A DNA stretch of 64,000 nt, taken from positions 15,554 to 79,553 of the forward strand of contig DJXH01000058.1 of the NCBI GenBank assembly GCA_002449665.1, written 5' to 3'. Under the pieces are notes generated by a model that did not search any database, was not told the origin of the DNA, and saw only the letters and a program-made list of their open reading frames with translations. Of this stretch, positions 9,501 through 16,214 are shown piece after piece. Source of the DNA: Bacteroidales bacterium UBA7009 (GTDB taxonomy: Bacteria; Bacteroidota; Bacteroidia; Bacteroidales; Paludibacteraceae). Position 1 is the stretch's first letter. Every line of letters begins with the position of its first letter. The position numbers and the translations under genes are program-made.

Positions 9501-11045
9501 GGAAAGATTACGCTAACAAGCAAGAACGCCATTGACGGCGTACAGGTAAACATCACAACCCGCGACCCGAACGAGCGCACTGCAGGCGAACAGGCTATGG
9601 ACTTTGCGGCATACTTTGGTACGATGGTACGCCGCCTGCAGGTAACATATCGTTATACCAACTCGCTGACCGTCCCGGGCTTCCGCCCGCAAGTGGGCTT
9701 TATGGGACAAAAGCACGTGGATAACCTCTATGCCCCGGGCTGGGACTTCGCCTTCGGCTTCTTCGATGACAACTTCGTCGAGAAAGCCAAAGACAACGGC
9801 TGGCTCGCTTTGGGTCAGGATGTGGCACAGCCGGCAGGAGCCGCCAACACAAGCGACTTTGATGTCAAACTCACACTTGAACCATTCCCCGGATTTAAGA
9901 TACAGGTGAACGGCAAACGCTACGAAGCACATACAACCTCTCTGCTCTACGGCAGAACGACGGATGAAGATGAGCGATACGTACTGCAACGCAATGCCAC
10001 CGGCTCGTTTAACATCACGGAGGTTGCTATTGCCACAGCCTTTAAGAATATCGGCAAAGCATCGTCTAACTATGCGAGTGAGACTTTCGACCAGTTCCTT
10101 ATCAACCGCGACCTTATGCAGACACGCGTTCAGTCGCGCTACAACTCGCTCGTCTATCCGACAGAAAGCACCTTCATACCCGACTCGCTCGCCGGCAAAT
10201 CATACAACCCCGCTCACGGCACTATCAGCCGCAACTCGGCAGACGTACTCATACCGACCTTTATCGCCACATACACGGGCAGGGATATATCAAGTATCAG
10301 TTTCAACCCCTTCCTGAGCATACTGCGCACGATGCCTAACTGGAGCGTAAGTTTTGACGGACTTGGCAAACTGCCGTGGATGCGCGACAACTTCCGCTCC
10401 GTAACGCTCACTCACGCATACACTTGTAAGTATGCCATAGGTTCGTACAGCACGTTCTCCACTTGGGCCAACGCAGGCAACAAAGACCGCACACTCGGCT
10501 TCACACGCGATGTAACAACACAACTGCCCGTACCTTCGGCTTCGTTTGATGTATCAACTGTAAGTATGCAAGAGTCGTTCTCCCCGCTGATTGGTATCAA
10601 TATGACGATGAAGAACTCGCTCAGCCTCAAAGCCGAATATCGCCAGCAAAGAAACATTGCACTGAACATCACATCCGTACAACTGACCGAAGGACACAGC
10701 AAAGAGTTTGTTATCGGTGCGGGCTACACCATTAAGGACCTGCATTTCACAGCCAAGAAGAAAGACGGCGGTCAGCGCAAAGTGTCCAACGACCTCAAAA
10801 TCAACGTGGACGTAAGTTATAAGAACATCATGACACTGCTGCGCAAAGTGGAAGAGAACATAACACAGGCATCGTCCGGCAATAAAGTGCTTGGTATAAA
10901 GATTAGTGCCGACTACGTTATCTCGCAGAAAGTCAGTCTGCAACTCTTCTACGACCACCAAGGCACCACGCCGCTTATGTCCAATAGTTATCCAGTCAAC
11001 TCCGACAATGCCGGTATCAACATCAAACTGATGCTGACACGCTGA
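3549..11045 (+). CDS. sprA: SprA (Sov) family outer-membrane translocon of the type IX secretion system
   Basis: A 2498-residue protein with a signal peptide (MRRLSFIILVLSAALTAKAQ) and a long beta-strand-rich body rich in aromatic residues, ending in a strand (NAGINIKLMLTR) as in outer-membrane barrels. Early stretches such as FDFDEKIQANVTGKVGDKLN and FGVKTNLKFGKL, together with the size and the place after ruvA, identify SprA. In the family it forms a very large beta barrel through which T9SS cargo passes to the cell surface. The only start in frame near ruvA is TTG at 3549, because no ATG precedes the signal peptide. No Shine-Dalgarno sequence is visible. Other T9SS genes (gldK-N, porU, porV) are not in this window. 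Confidence 0.93.
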   Translation: MRRLSFIILVLSAALTAKAQTVADSVQQADTVGRIVAKGLPARDETMQTEVEYQPSTGCYVLRTKIGDAEVATPVLMTAEEYKDYSERKFIQEYWQKKIAEVEHNNEKKFDITDMKFNIGPADKIFGPGGVQLKLQGSAELIFAFKHQFVDNPSLTRRSKNNNVFDFDEKIQANVTGKVGDKLNFNMSYNTEASFSFDQQNVKLGYKGQEDDIIQSLEAGNVSLDLNSQLIRGSKALFGVKTNLKFGKLRVQAVISQQNSDAQKVSSEGGAQMTKFELRADAYDENKHFFLGHYFRDHFEQAMSAMPYVASGINITRIEVWITNRKGVYDQARNIVAFTDLGEQQQDHLLDQGLYQTASDNNLPGNRANLLYDQLLGMGENIRSIHQVTQTLQGVPQWISGEQYEKIESARLLTSSEYTLNAALGFITLRAALNQDEVLAVAYEYTYGGQVYQVGEFSTDKVGNQDEQGNAPTLLLKLLKPANNAPHAHNPMRPGEHYGTWDLMMKNVYALGAQSMSSDKFELYVMYRNDSVGTSLQYLPDGPAKGKQLLRVLNLDKLDSRNNQSPDGRFDYVEGYTAFSSTGRIMFPVLEPFGSHLAAQLGNDPALVSQYCFQELYDSTLVVAQETSEKNKFVLKGKYKGSNGSEIRLNAMNIPRGSVTVTAGGATLVENVDYVVDYTMGVVTVLNQSILDSGTKVDVKLENQSTFSMLRKGLYGAHLEYEFNKDFTIGGTIMYMHERPLTTKVNTGSEPLSNTIWGLNLNYKTEFQWLSNAIDQIPWITATAPSTFEIGAEFAHLIPGHTNDVGKVGTAYLDDFESTTTSIDIHYPNSWFLASTPSDPARAQNGNFYNDALLSDNTAYNSHRAMLSWYTVDPIFGYPQTNTPMHIKNDPEAMSDHRTRIVYEQELYPNKDVLASEDTRMSVLNLSYYPKERGQYNIDAERVNENGELQEPEKNFGAIMRKLDNTDFERANIEYIQFWLMDPRLTNEENWEGGDLYINLGDISEDILRDGKKAFEHGLPYNVQDRNMLDSTVWGYVPKTTSTTIAFSNEEGARERQDVGLNGLSTEEEFAYEYGGKRPYGEYVAALRQKINSETLQRWNADPFSPLNDPAGDNFHYYRGDDWDEQETPILLRYKHYNGTEGNSPASSGNELYGTASTLTPDIEDINQDNTLNETEKYYEYHVSLDPSLLDVGHQHIAEKLETEVTLRNGQTVKVTWYQFKIPVKGNDVRNVGGIRNYKSIRFIRMYLSGCKQDTHLRFATMQLVRGDWRNYTKGLYHNVATDQYNTTNPASNALLDAQAVNIEENNAREPVNYILPPGISRQTDPGQAQLIAQNEQALVLKVNNLDYNDALALYKNVVFDMRNYKRLQMFVHAEADAADPDNEKIQDEDLSCFIRLGSDLKNNYYEYEVPLYLTQPGMYNNDNEYDRLKVWPVANNIDVPLTAFTKAKTERNKAKRSGDRTVGNTIPYIVYDVDNGKPANKITIVGNPTLAEIETIMIGVRNRRNTKTGGVSGEVWVNELRLSEFNEEGGVAAMANASLGISDIAKVNVTGHLETAGYGSIESNVQSRNMDNIYQVAVSAALEGGRLFPEQAQLRIPLYVSYTKDQQSPKYDPVDSDVELKETLATYNNKEQKDSVRRATNTTRDAISFSITNMKVDIHSKKRNMFYDPANFSISASYSKQMSRSPEMEKDQTSNQKGSFNYAYSFNPKPWEPFSKMDKLKDVKILSEFNLFYLPQSWAFSTNMNRNFSMLRMRDYNTADGVEATISQTPTFSKDFTWDRNFDFKYDLTKNMKFTFRTAMNSTVDEAYYTPEIIRDYQFTNDYYEAWRDTIMRSMGTWGSPYTYQQVFTATWNVPFNRIPYLDCLTANASYNGTYTWNRTAATTTQQDLGNTIGSTRAIQADGQINFETLYGKSNYWKQLNQRMQARQRNNRKFKSKTFNQTISLEAGVPKEINHRLNSEHLQVVITDTAGRTLPVKYKTAGNGKITLTSKNAIDGVQVNITTRDPNERTAGEQAMDFAAYFGTMVRRLQVTYRYTNSLTVPGFRPQVGFMGQKHVDNLYAPGWDFAFGFFDDNFVEKAKDNGWLALGQDVAQPAGAANTSDFDVKLTLEPFPGFKIQVNGKRYEAHTTSLLYGRTTDEDERYVLQRNATGSFNITEVAIATAFKNIGKASSNYASETFDQFLINRDLMQTRVQSRYNSLVYPTESTFIPDSLAGKSYNPAHGTISRNSADVLIPTFIATYTGRDISSISFNPFLSILRTMPNWSVSFDGLGKLPWMRDNFRSVTLTHAYTCKYAIGSYSTFSTWANAGNKDRTLGFTRDVTTQLPVPSASFDVSTVSMQESFSPLIGINMTMKNSLSLKAEYRQQRNIALNITSVQLTEGHSKEFVIGAGYTIKDLHFTAKKKDGGQRKVSNDLKINVDVSYKNIMTLLRKVEENITQASSGNKVLGIKISADYVISQKVSLQLFYDHQGTTPLMSNSYPVNSDNAGINIKLMLTR

Positions 11046-11064
11046 TAAAAAGAGTAAAAACACT

Positions 11065-11571
11065 ATGCGTATCGTTCTTATCGGACCGGAATCAACTGGC
11101 AAATCAACGCTGTGCAAACACCTTGCACAGCGTTTTTCAGGTATCTGCATAGACGAGTATGCCCGCACATACACGGAGCAACTGCAACGACCATATACAT
11201 ACGAAGATGTGGAACTGATTGCCCGCAAGCAGGCGGAACAACTATCGGCAGACTACGGCACACGCATAGTATTTTTCGACACCGACCTTATCATCACCAA
11301 AGTGTGGTTTGAGGTCAAATACGACAAATGCCCATTGTGGGTCATAGAGGCAATGGAAAAATACAGACCGGATGCATATTTGGTTTGTATGCCGGACATA
11401 AAGTTTGAAGACGACCCTGTAAGAGAGAACGGCAACAGGAGAGAGGAACTGCTACGGCTGTACATATACGAGATTCAGCGGCTTGGCGTACCCTATTATA
11501 TTGTAAGCGGACAAGGGGACAAACGCACGGATAATGCAATAAAAATTGTGAAAGATATTGCACGATTATAA
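11065..11571 (+). CDS. NadR-like nucleotide kinase (AAA_28), probable ribosylnicotinamide kinase
   Basis: A 168-residue P-loop kinase with Walker A motif GPESTGKST at residues 7-15, an acidic strand IVFFDTD near residue 70 and a C-terminal basic stretch. It resembles the C-terminal kinase domain of NadR, which phosphorylates nicotinamide riboside in NAD salvage. The nicotinamide-mononucleotide adenylyltransferase domain of full NadR is missing and no pnuC transporter lies next to it, so the substrate is an inference. It follows sprA by 19 bases and probably shares its transcript; rpe downstream has its own promoter. Confidence 0.72.
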   Translation: MRIVLIGPESTGKSTLCKHLAQRFSGICIDEYARTYTEQLQRPYTYEDVELIARKQAEQLSADYGTRIVFFDTDLIITKVWFEVKYDKCPLWVIEAMEKYRPDAYLVCMPDIKFEDDPVRENGNRREELLRLYIYEIQRLGVPYYIVSGQGDKRTDNAIKIVKDIARL

Positions 11572-11588
11572 ATCTATCACTACCTTTG
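11558..11588 (+). promoter_or_regulatory. Promoter of the rpe operon, almost touching the start codon
   Basis: TTG at 11558-11560, 20 bases, then TACCTTTG at 11581-11588. The rpe ATG is at 11593, only four bases after the -7 box, so the transcript should begin at or within a few bases of the start codon. Confidence 0.7.
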
Positions 11589-11592
11589 CGGT

Positions 11593-12240
11593 ATGAAACA
11601 GATAGCACCTTCAGTATTGTCAGCCGACTTCGGCAACCTTAAAGACGAGATAGAACGTATCAACAACAGCGAAGCAGACTTGCTTCACGTGGATGTGATG
11701 GACGGAGTGTTCGTACCGAATATATCTTTCGGCTTTCCGCTAATGAAACCGATGAAAAAATACTCCACCAAGCCTCTTGATGTACATCTTATGATTGTTC
11801 ATCCCGAAAAATACGTTGAGCGTTTTTGCGATGCGGGTGCTTGGAGCGTAGGGTTCCACCTTGAAGCCACCGACGATCCTATGCCCGCCATCCAACTCAT
11901 CCGTAATAAGGGAGTACGTACTTGCCTGACAATCAACCCTGACATCGCTCTTGAAAGGCTGATACCGTATATAGGCGAGGTGGATATGATTCTGCTGATG
12001 TCGGTTTTTGCAGGGTTCGGCGGACAGAGTTTTATCCCCGAGACACTCGACCGCATACGTACAATGCGCCAAGCCATTGACAGCCGCAGACTGAAAACAC
12101 TGATTGAAGTGGACGGAGGTATCAACACCAAGAACGCCGGAGAGGTGTTTGCTGCCGGTGCGGACGTACTGGTGGCAGGCAGTGCAGTCTTCGGTGCTAA
12201 AAATCCGCAAGAAGCAATACATAAAATGAAAAATGGCTGA
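11593..12240 (+). CDS. rpe: Ribulose-phosphate 3-epimerase
   Basis: A 215-residue TIM-barrel enzyme that interconverts ribulose 5-phosphate and xylulose 5-phosphate in the pentose phosphate pathway. The start (MKQIAPSVLSADFGNL), the metal and substrate stretch HVDVMDGVFVPNISFG, and the phosphate-binding end (EVDGGINTKNAGEVFAAGAD, then VAGSAVFG) are all present. Length is normal for the family. The last 8 bases overlap the comEC-like gene, so the two are probably translated in a coupled way. A strong promoter lies immediately before the start. Confidence 0.96.
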   Translation: MKQIAPSVLSADFGNLKDEIERINNSEADLLHVDVMDGVFVPNISFGFPLMKPMKKYSTKPLDVHLMIVHPEKYVERFCDAGAWSVGFHLEATDDPMPAIQLIRNKGVRTCLTINPDIALERLIPYIGEVDMILLMSVFAGFGGQSFIPETLDRIRTMRQAIDSRRLKTLIEVDGGINTKNAGEVFAAGADVLVAGSAVFGAKNPQEAIHKMKNG

Positions 12241-13609
12241 TTTTCTGCGCCGTACTCCTATGCTGTGGCTGTTCTTGCCACAGGTTATCATTATCCTTAT
12301 ATCACACTATACGGGCAGTCCGCTACGGCTATATAAAGATACGGATATATCTTTCCCTGACTCTATGCAGACCTACCGTGCTGTGCTTCACGATTACCCT
12401 AAGGAACGCAGAAAGACGATGCTCTATACAGCCGAGGTGTTGCCCGACAGACATAAAGTGCTACTGTATCTACTCAAAGACTCATCCCGAATTTTGCCTT
12501 CATATCTTGACACCATTTGGGTGAAAACCACTTGGAAACAGCCGGAAAAAATAGGCGCATTCGACTATGCTGCCTACCTTCGCCGCGAAGGTATTGCCGC
12601 CACAGGCTATGCCAACTCACGGCATTGGCAAACACAGGGTAAAGCCGACACTACCCTATTCTCTTTTGAGCGACTGCGGCACCGATTGATACGCCGACTT
12701 GAAACGAGACTTACCGATCGCGAGGCAGGCACTGTTGCCGCTATGACACTCGGATATAAACATAATATGGACTATGACTTGCGGCAGAGTTTTCAGCGTT
12801 CCGGCGCAGCACACGTGCTTGCCGTGAGCGGACTGCATACCGGTCTTATCTATACTGTTTTGATTTGGCTACTCACTCTCGGCGGACTGTATCCTCCGCT
12901 GTACGATGAGCGGTGGCGGCAAGTGGTACAAGGTGCGGTTATAATCGCCGGTCTTGCTTTTTATGCGGCTCTTACAGGGTTTAGTCCGTCGGTATGCCGC
13001 GCAGCGGTGATGTTCAGTTTGGCGCAGATAGCGATAATGGTCAGGCGGCAGCCTTTCTCTTTTAATACACTATTCGCCGCGGCGTTTCTTATCTTATGTT
13101 TCCGCCCGAGAGACCTGTTTTCCGTCAGTTTTCAACTCAGTTTTGCCGCTGTGGCAGGCATATTGGCTCTTGAGCCCGTTCTAAGCCGACTACTCCCCAT
13201 CACCACTCCCGGAATACGACTAAAAAAAACACTGAGTTATATACGCTCGCTCTTTACCGTTTCTCTTGCCGCGCAGATAAGCACACTGCCGATCTCGCTT
13301 TACTATTTCTCGCAGACAAGCAATATCTTTCTTCTGACCAACATAGTAGTGCTGCCGCTTGTATCTCTATTGGTTATGTTTACGTTTGCGTATTTCTTGC
13401 TCTACTACATACCCTACATAGGGGATATAACAGCAACCGTTTTAGGCAAACTGACTGACACTCTAAACTCATACGTAACATATATGGAACACCTTCCACA
13501 CGCTTTCACCGAGGCTGTACTCACTCTGCCGCAGATGATTGCGCTGTACGTAATAATAATCTTTTTTATATGGATTTTGAGACGAACAACACAAAACAGT
13601 ATTCGCTGA
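12233..13609 (+). CDS. ComEC/Rec2-family membrane channel without the beta-lactamase domain
   Basis: A 458-residue protein with two N-terminal hydrophobic segments, a short soluble region (residues about 60-190, DUF4131-like) and a competence domain with many membrane segments. It includes the family signature HVLAVSGLHTGLIY near residue 200. ComEC carries single-stranded DNA across the inner membrane during transformation. Full-length proteins in other phyla carry a C-terminal metallo-beta-lactamase domain; it is absent here, and many Bacteroidota homologues are, as I recall, also of a shorter form. The gene overlaps rpe by 8 bases and xseA by 40 bases. A role in DNA uptake is inferred from the family. 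Confidence 0.85.
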   Translation: MADFLRRTPMLWLFLPQVIIILISHYTGSPLRLYKDTDISFPDSMQTYRAVLHDYPKERRKTMLYTAEVLPDRHKVLLYLLKDSSRILPSYLDTIWVKTTWKQPEKIGAFDYAAYLRREGIAATGYANSRHWQTQGKADTTLFSFERLRHRLIRRLETRLTDREAGTVAAMTLGYKHNMDYDLRQSFQRSGAAHVLAVSGLHTGLIYTVLIWLLTLGGLYPPLYDERWRQVVQGAVIIAGLAFYAALTGFSPSVCRAAVMFSLAQIAIMVRRQPFSFNTLFAAAFLILCFRPRDLFSVSFQLSFAAVAGILALEPVLSRLLPITTPGIRLKKTLSYIRSLFTVSLAAQISTLPISLYYFSQTSNIFLLTNIVVLPLVSLLVMFTFAYFLLYYIPYIGDITATVLGKLTDTLNSYVTYMEHLPHAFTEAVLTLPQMIALYVIIIFFIWILRRTTQNSIR

Positions 13610-14691
13610 GCGAACTTGCAGGTTTGGTGCAGGGCGCACTGAGTTTTATATCCGACAACACCTACTGGGTAAGGGCGGAGATTGCCTCCGTATCTTCGCG
13701 CAGCGGACACGGATATTTTGAACTCGTGGAACGCACCGACAACGGACTTGCAGCCAAGATGCGTGCCACCTGCTGGAGCAATATCTACGCTATGCTCTCG
13801 GCATACTTTGCGGAGCAGACCGGCAAAACTCTTCAAACAGGTATGCAAGTGCTTGTTGAAGTGGAGATTAACTTTCACTCCGTGTATGGCTTGAGCCTTA
13901 ACATACGCAACATCGACCCTCGCTTTACCCTCGGCGAGATGGCTCGACAAAGGCAGATGACCATCAACAGGCTGCAAGCGGAAGGTGCATTTGAACTCCA
14001 ACAACAGCACATTCTACCTACTGCCATTCAGCGTATTGCGGTCATCTCCGCACAAGAAGCCGCCGGATGGGGCGACTTTGCCGACCAACTGCGACAGTCA
14101 GGGTATAAGTTCACCACCAAACTCTTCCCTGCCATTATGCAAGGCGAACGAGCCGAAAAAAGCATACTGCAAGCACTTGACACCATTGCAGCAGAAAAAG
14201 ACAATTTCGATGTAGTAGTGATTATTCGCGGCGGCGGAGCAACCACCGACCTCAGTTGCTTTGACAGTTATGAAATAGCAAAAGCCTGTGCCTTGTTTCC
14301 TCTGCCAATACTGACCGGCATCGGACACACGCGCGATGTGAGCATACTCGATATGGTGGCGTATATGCCGCTTAAAACACCGACGGCAGTGGCTGCTTTC
14401 TTCGTTAGCCGGATAGATAGTCTGATAGAGCGAGTCACTCGCATCAGACAACGACTCAAACAAGTGGGCGAAAAGCAGATAATGCTGCGCCGACACAAGA
14501 TTGAACTGCTGCGGCAACGACTTACAAGTTGCTCACCCGAACGCATCTACCGCTTGGGCTACTCACTCGTTACGATTGACGGACAAGCGGTGCGCTCCGT
14601 AGAAGACCTGCAACGCGGACAAAAGATAGTAACCCACTTCATAGACGGCAAGGCAACGGCAATAGTAGAAGAGACACAAAGCGCAAATTAA
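13570..14691 (+). CDS. xseA: Exodeoxyribonuclease VII large subunit
   Basis: A 373-residue protein with an N-terminal OB-fold (YSLSELAGLVQGALSF ... YWVRAEIASV, residues about 12-105) and the catalytic region with conserved stretches EAAGWGDF, IRGGGATTDLSCFDSYEIAKA and TGIGHTRDVSILDM. The enzyme degrades single-stranded DNA into oligonucleotides. It is shorter than E. coli XseA because the coiled-coil region near the end is reduced. No xseB-like small ORF follows directly. The start at 13570 lies inside the end of the comEC-like gene; no other start keeps the OB-fold intact. Confidence 0.92.
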   Translation: MDFETNNTKQYSLSELAGLVQGALSFISDNTYWVRAEIASVSSRSGHGYFELVERTDNGLAAKMRATCWSNIYAMLSAYFAEQTGKTLQTGMQVLVEVEINFHSVYGLSLNIRNIDPRFTLGEMARQRQMTINRLQAEGAFELQQQHILPTAIQRIAVISAQEAAGWGDFADQLRQSGYKFTTKLFPAIMQGERAEKSILQALDTIAAEKDNFDVVVIIRGGGATTDLSCFDSYEIAKACALFPLPILTGIGHTRDVSILDMVAYMPLKTPTAVAAFFVSRIDSLIERVTRIRQRLKQVGEKQIMLRRHKIELLRQRLTSCSPERIYRLGYSLVTIDGQAVRSVEDLQRGQKIVTHFIDGKATAIVEETQSAN

Positions 14692-14696
14692 GCAAA

Positions 14697-15554
14697 ATGA
14701 AGCAAAAACGACCGATAATAAGCATAAAACAGATAGTGGGAGCAGTCGTACTATTGGCGATGATAGCATCCATAGAGGTGTTTATACACTGCTTGCCCAA
14801 ACCGGATATAAGTGAAGCCGAGCATCCGCAAGACAGCATAACATACACTAAACCTATTAAATACAAAAGAGATACTGTTGTCATTCGTCTTCGCCACTTC
14901 AACCCCAATACCGCCGACAGCACCACACTGCTCGAACTCGGACTAAAACCGTGGCAAGTGCGCAATATGCTCAAATACAGAGCCAAGAAAGGCGTATATC
15001 GCAAGAAAGAAGACCTCAAACGGCTGTATGGTATGACCGACAGCATATATAACACTCTCGAACCGTATATAGACATTCCGCCTGCCGACAGCATACGTAA
15101 AGACACACTGCAAACAGACAGTATAATCAAGCAGTATATAAGTCGCAAAAAAGACACCATAATAGAACTCAATAGTGCCGACACGGCTCTGCTGCAAGTG
15201 ATACGCGGGATAGGCAAATATACAGCTGTCAAGATAGTGCGCTACCGCAATCAATTAGGCGGGTACTACTCTACCGAACAACTGCGTGAGATAGAACAGA
15301 CAGAAAAGATTGAGTGGGATTCCGTTATTCCGCATTTCATACTGAACACCGACTCCGTGAAGCGCATACGGGTAAATTACGCATCTATCGATGCTCTGCA
15401 AAGACACCCGTATATATCATTCACACAAGCCAAAGCCCTATACACTCAACGCCGACGACAGATAAGGCTGACAAGTATAGGTGAACTTAAATCACTGCCG
15501 TTTACAGACAGCGAAATAGAAAAGATAGAACCATATCTTGACTTCAGCCGATAG
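14697..15554 (+). CDS. Membrane-anchored protein with three ComEA-type helix-hairpin-helix units
   Basis: A 285-residue protein with one N-terminal membrane segment (IVGAVVLLAMIASIEVFIHC) and three successive HhH units: FNPNTADSTTLLELGLKPWQ near residue 65, ELNSADTALLQVIRGIGKYT near residue 160, and a weaker one starting RVNYASIDALQRHPYISFTQ near residue 222. HhH units bind the DNA backbone without sequence preference. ComEA, the DNA receptor in transformation, usually has one such unit after a membrane anchor. The position at the end of the rpe-comEC-xseA group fits a DNA-uptake role, which remains inference. It ends six bases before the convergent lipoprotein gene. Confidence 0.82.
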   Translation: MKQKRPIISIKQIVGAVVLLAMIASIEVFIHCLPKPDISEAEHPQDSITYTKPIKYKRDTVVIRLRHFNPNTADSTTLLELGLKPWQVRNMLKYRAKKGVYRKKEDLKRLYGMTDSIYNTLEPYIDIPPADSIRKDTLQTDSIIKQYISRKKDTIIELNSADTALLQVIRGIGKYTAVKIVRYRNQLGGYYSTEQLREIEQTEKIEWDSVIPHFILNTDSVKRIRVNYASIDALQRHPYISFTQAKALYTQRRRQIRLTSIGELKSLPFTDSEIEKIEPYLDFSR

Positions 15555-15559
15555 AGCAA

Positions 15560-16156
15560 CTAATAAACAGAGGGTGCCTGCACCTCGGCACTCAAAAGAC
15601 AAAGCACTACAAAAATGCCGAAAAGCGTCAGATACAGATAGCGCACATATTTCCATATGCGCGATGTAAGCCAAGCGGAATGATAAGGGAAATAAAACGG
15701 CAAAAGCGACAGTCCGACACCTATAAGTGCCACTAAAACAGGTATAAACCAAAAGGTTTTCAATTCCCAATCAAGCACAGTCATAACACTCATTGTGGCA
15801 GATACGGCACAGGCTGTATTGAGCAACATACCGGCATTCCCATCGTAAAATCTGTACAAGAAATGTACGCGCCTGACTAAAATCCATATTACAAACAAGG
15901 CACCTAATAAGACTGCAAATGCAAGTTCCGACAAGGTCTTGTCCCAATAGTGCCCGCCGAAAGACATTGTATTATTGAGCGCGCGGTTGTAGTCGAGATA
16001 GACATAGACGAGGCTCTCCTGCTCATTGGCAGCACGCAGTCCCTGTTCGTGCATAGTACTGTCTTCAAGTATCTCCTGCATATAAGCATCGTTGCAGCAG
16101 GCAGACAGACAAAACGCGAAAAAGAACACCACACCGAACAACCGTATTGTTTTCAT
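15560..16156 (-). CDS. Unknown membrane lipoprotein
   Basis: I do not recognise this family. From the ATG at 16156 the protein has 198 residues: a lipoprotein signal (MKTIRLFGVVFFFAFCLSAC, lipobox LSAC with Cys20), about 55 polar residues rich in acidic side chains, then four hydrophobic segments with few charges. The open frame continues upstream to 16201, but the start at 16156 is preferred because it puts the lipobox at the N-terminus. It lies 58 bases after pnp on the same strand and may be read from the pnp promoter. A lipid anchor followed by a polytopic membrane part is an unusual combination. Confidence 0.6.
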   Translation of the reverse strand: MKTIRLFGVVFFFAFCLSACCNDAYMQEILEDSTMHEQGLRAANEQESLVYVYLDYNRALNNTMSFGGHYWDKTLSELAFAVLLGALFVIWILVRRVHFLYRFYDGNAGMLLNTACAVSATMSVMTVLDWELKTFWFIPVLVALIGVGLSLLPFYFPYHSAWLTSRIWKYVRYLYLTLFGIFVVLCLLSAEVQAPSVY

Positions 16157-16214
16157 ACAGTTTGCTCGGCGCGGTGCAATATAATCAAAGTCGGTTATCA
16201 TCTACCGGAGTATA

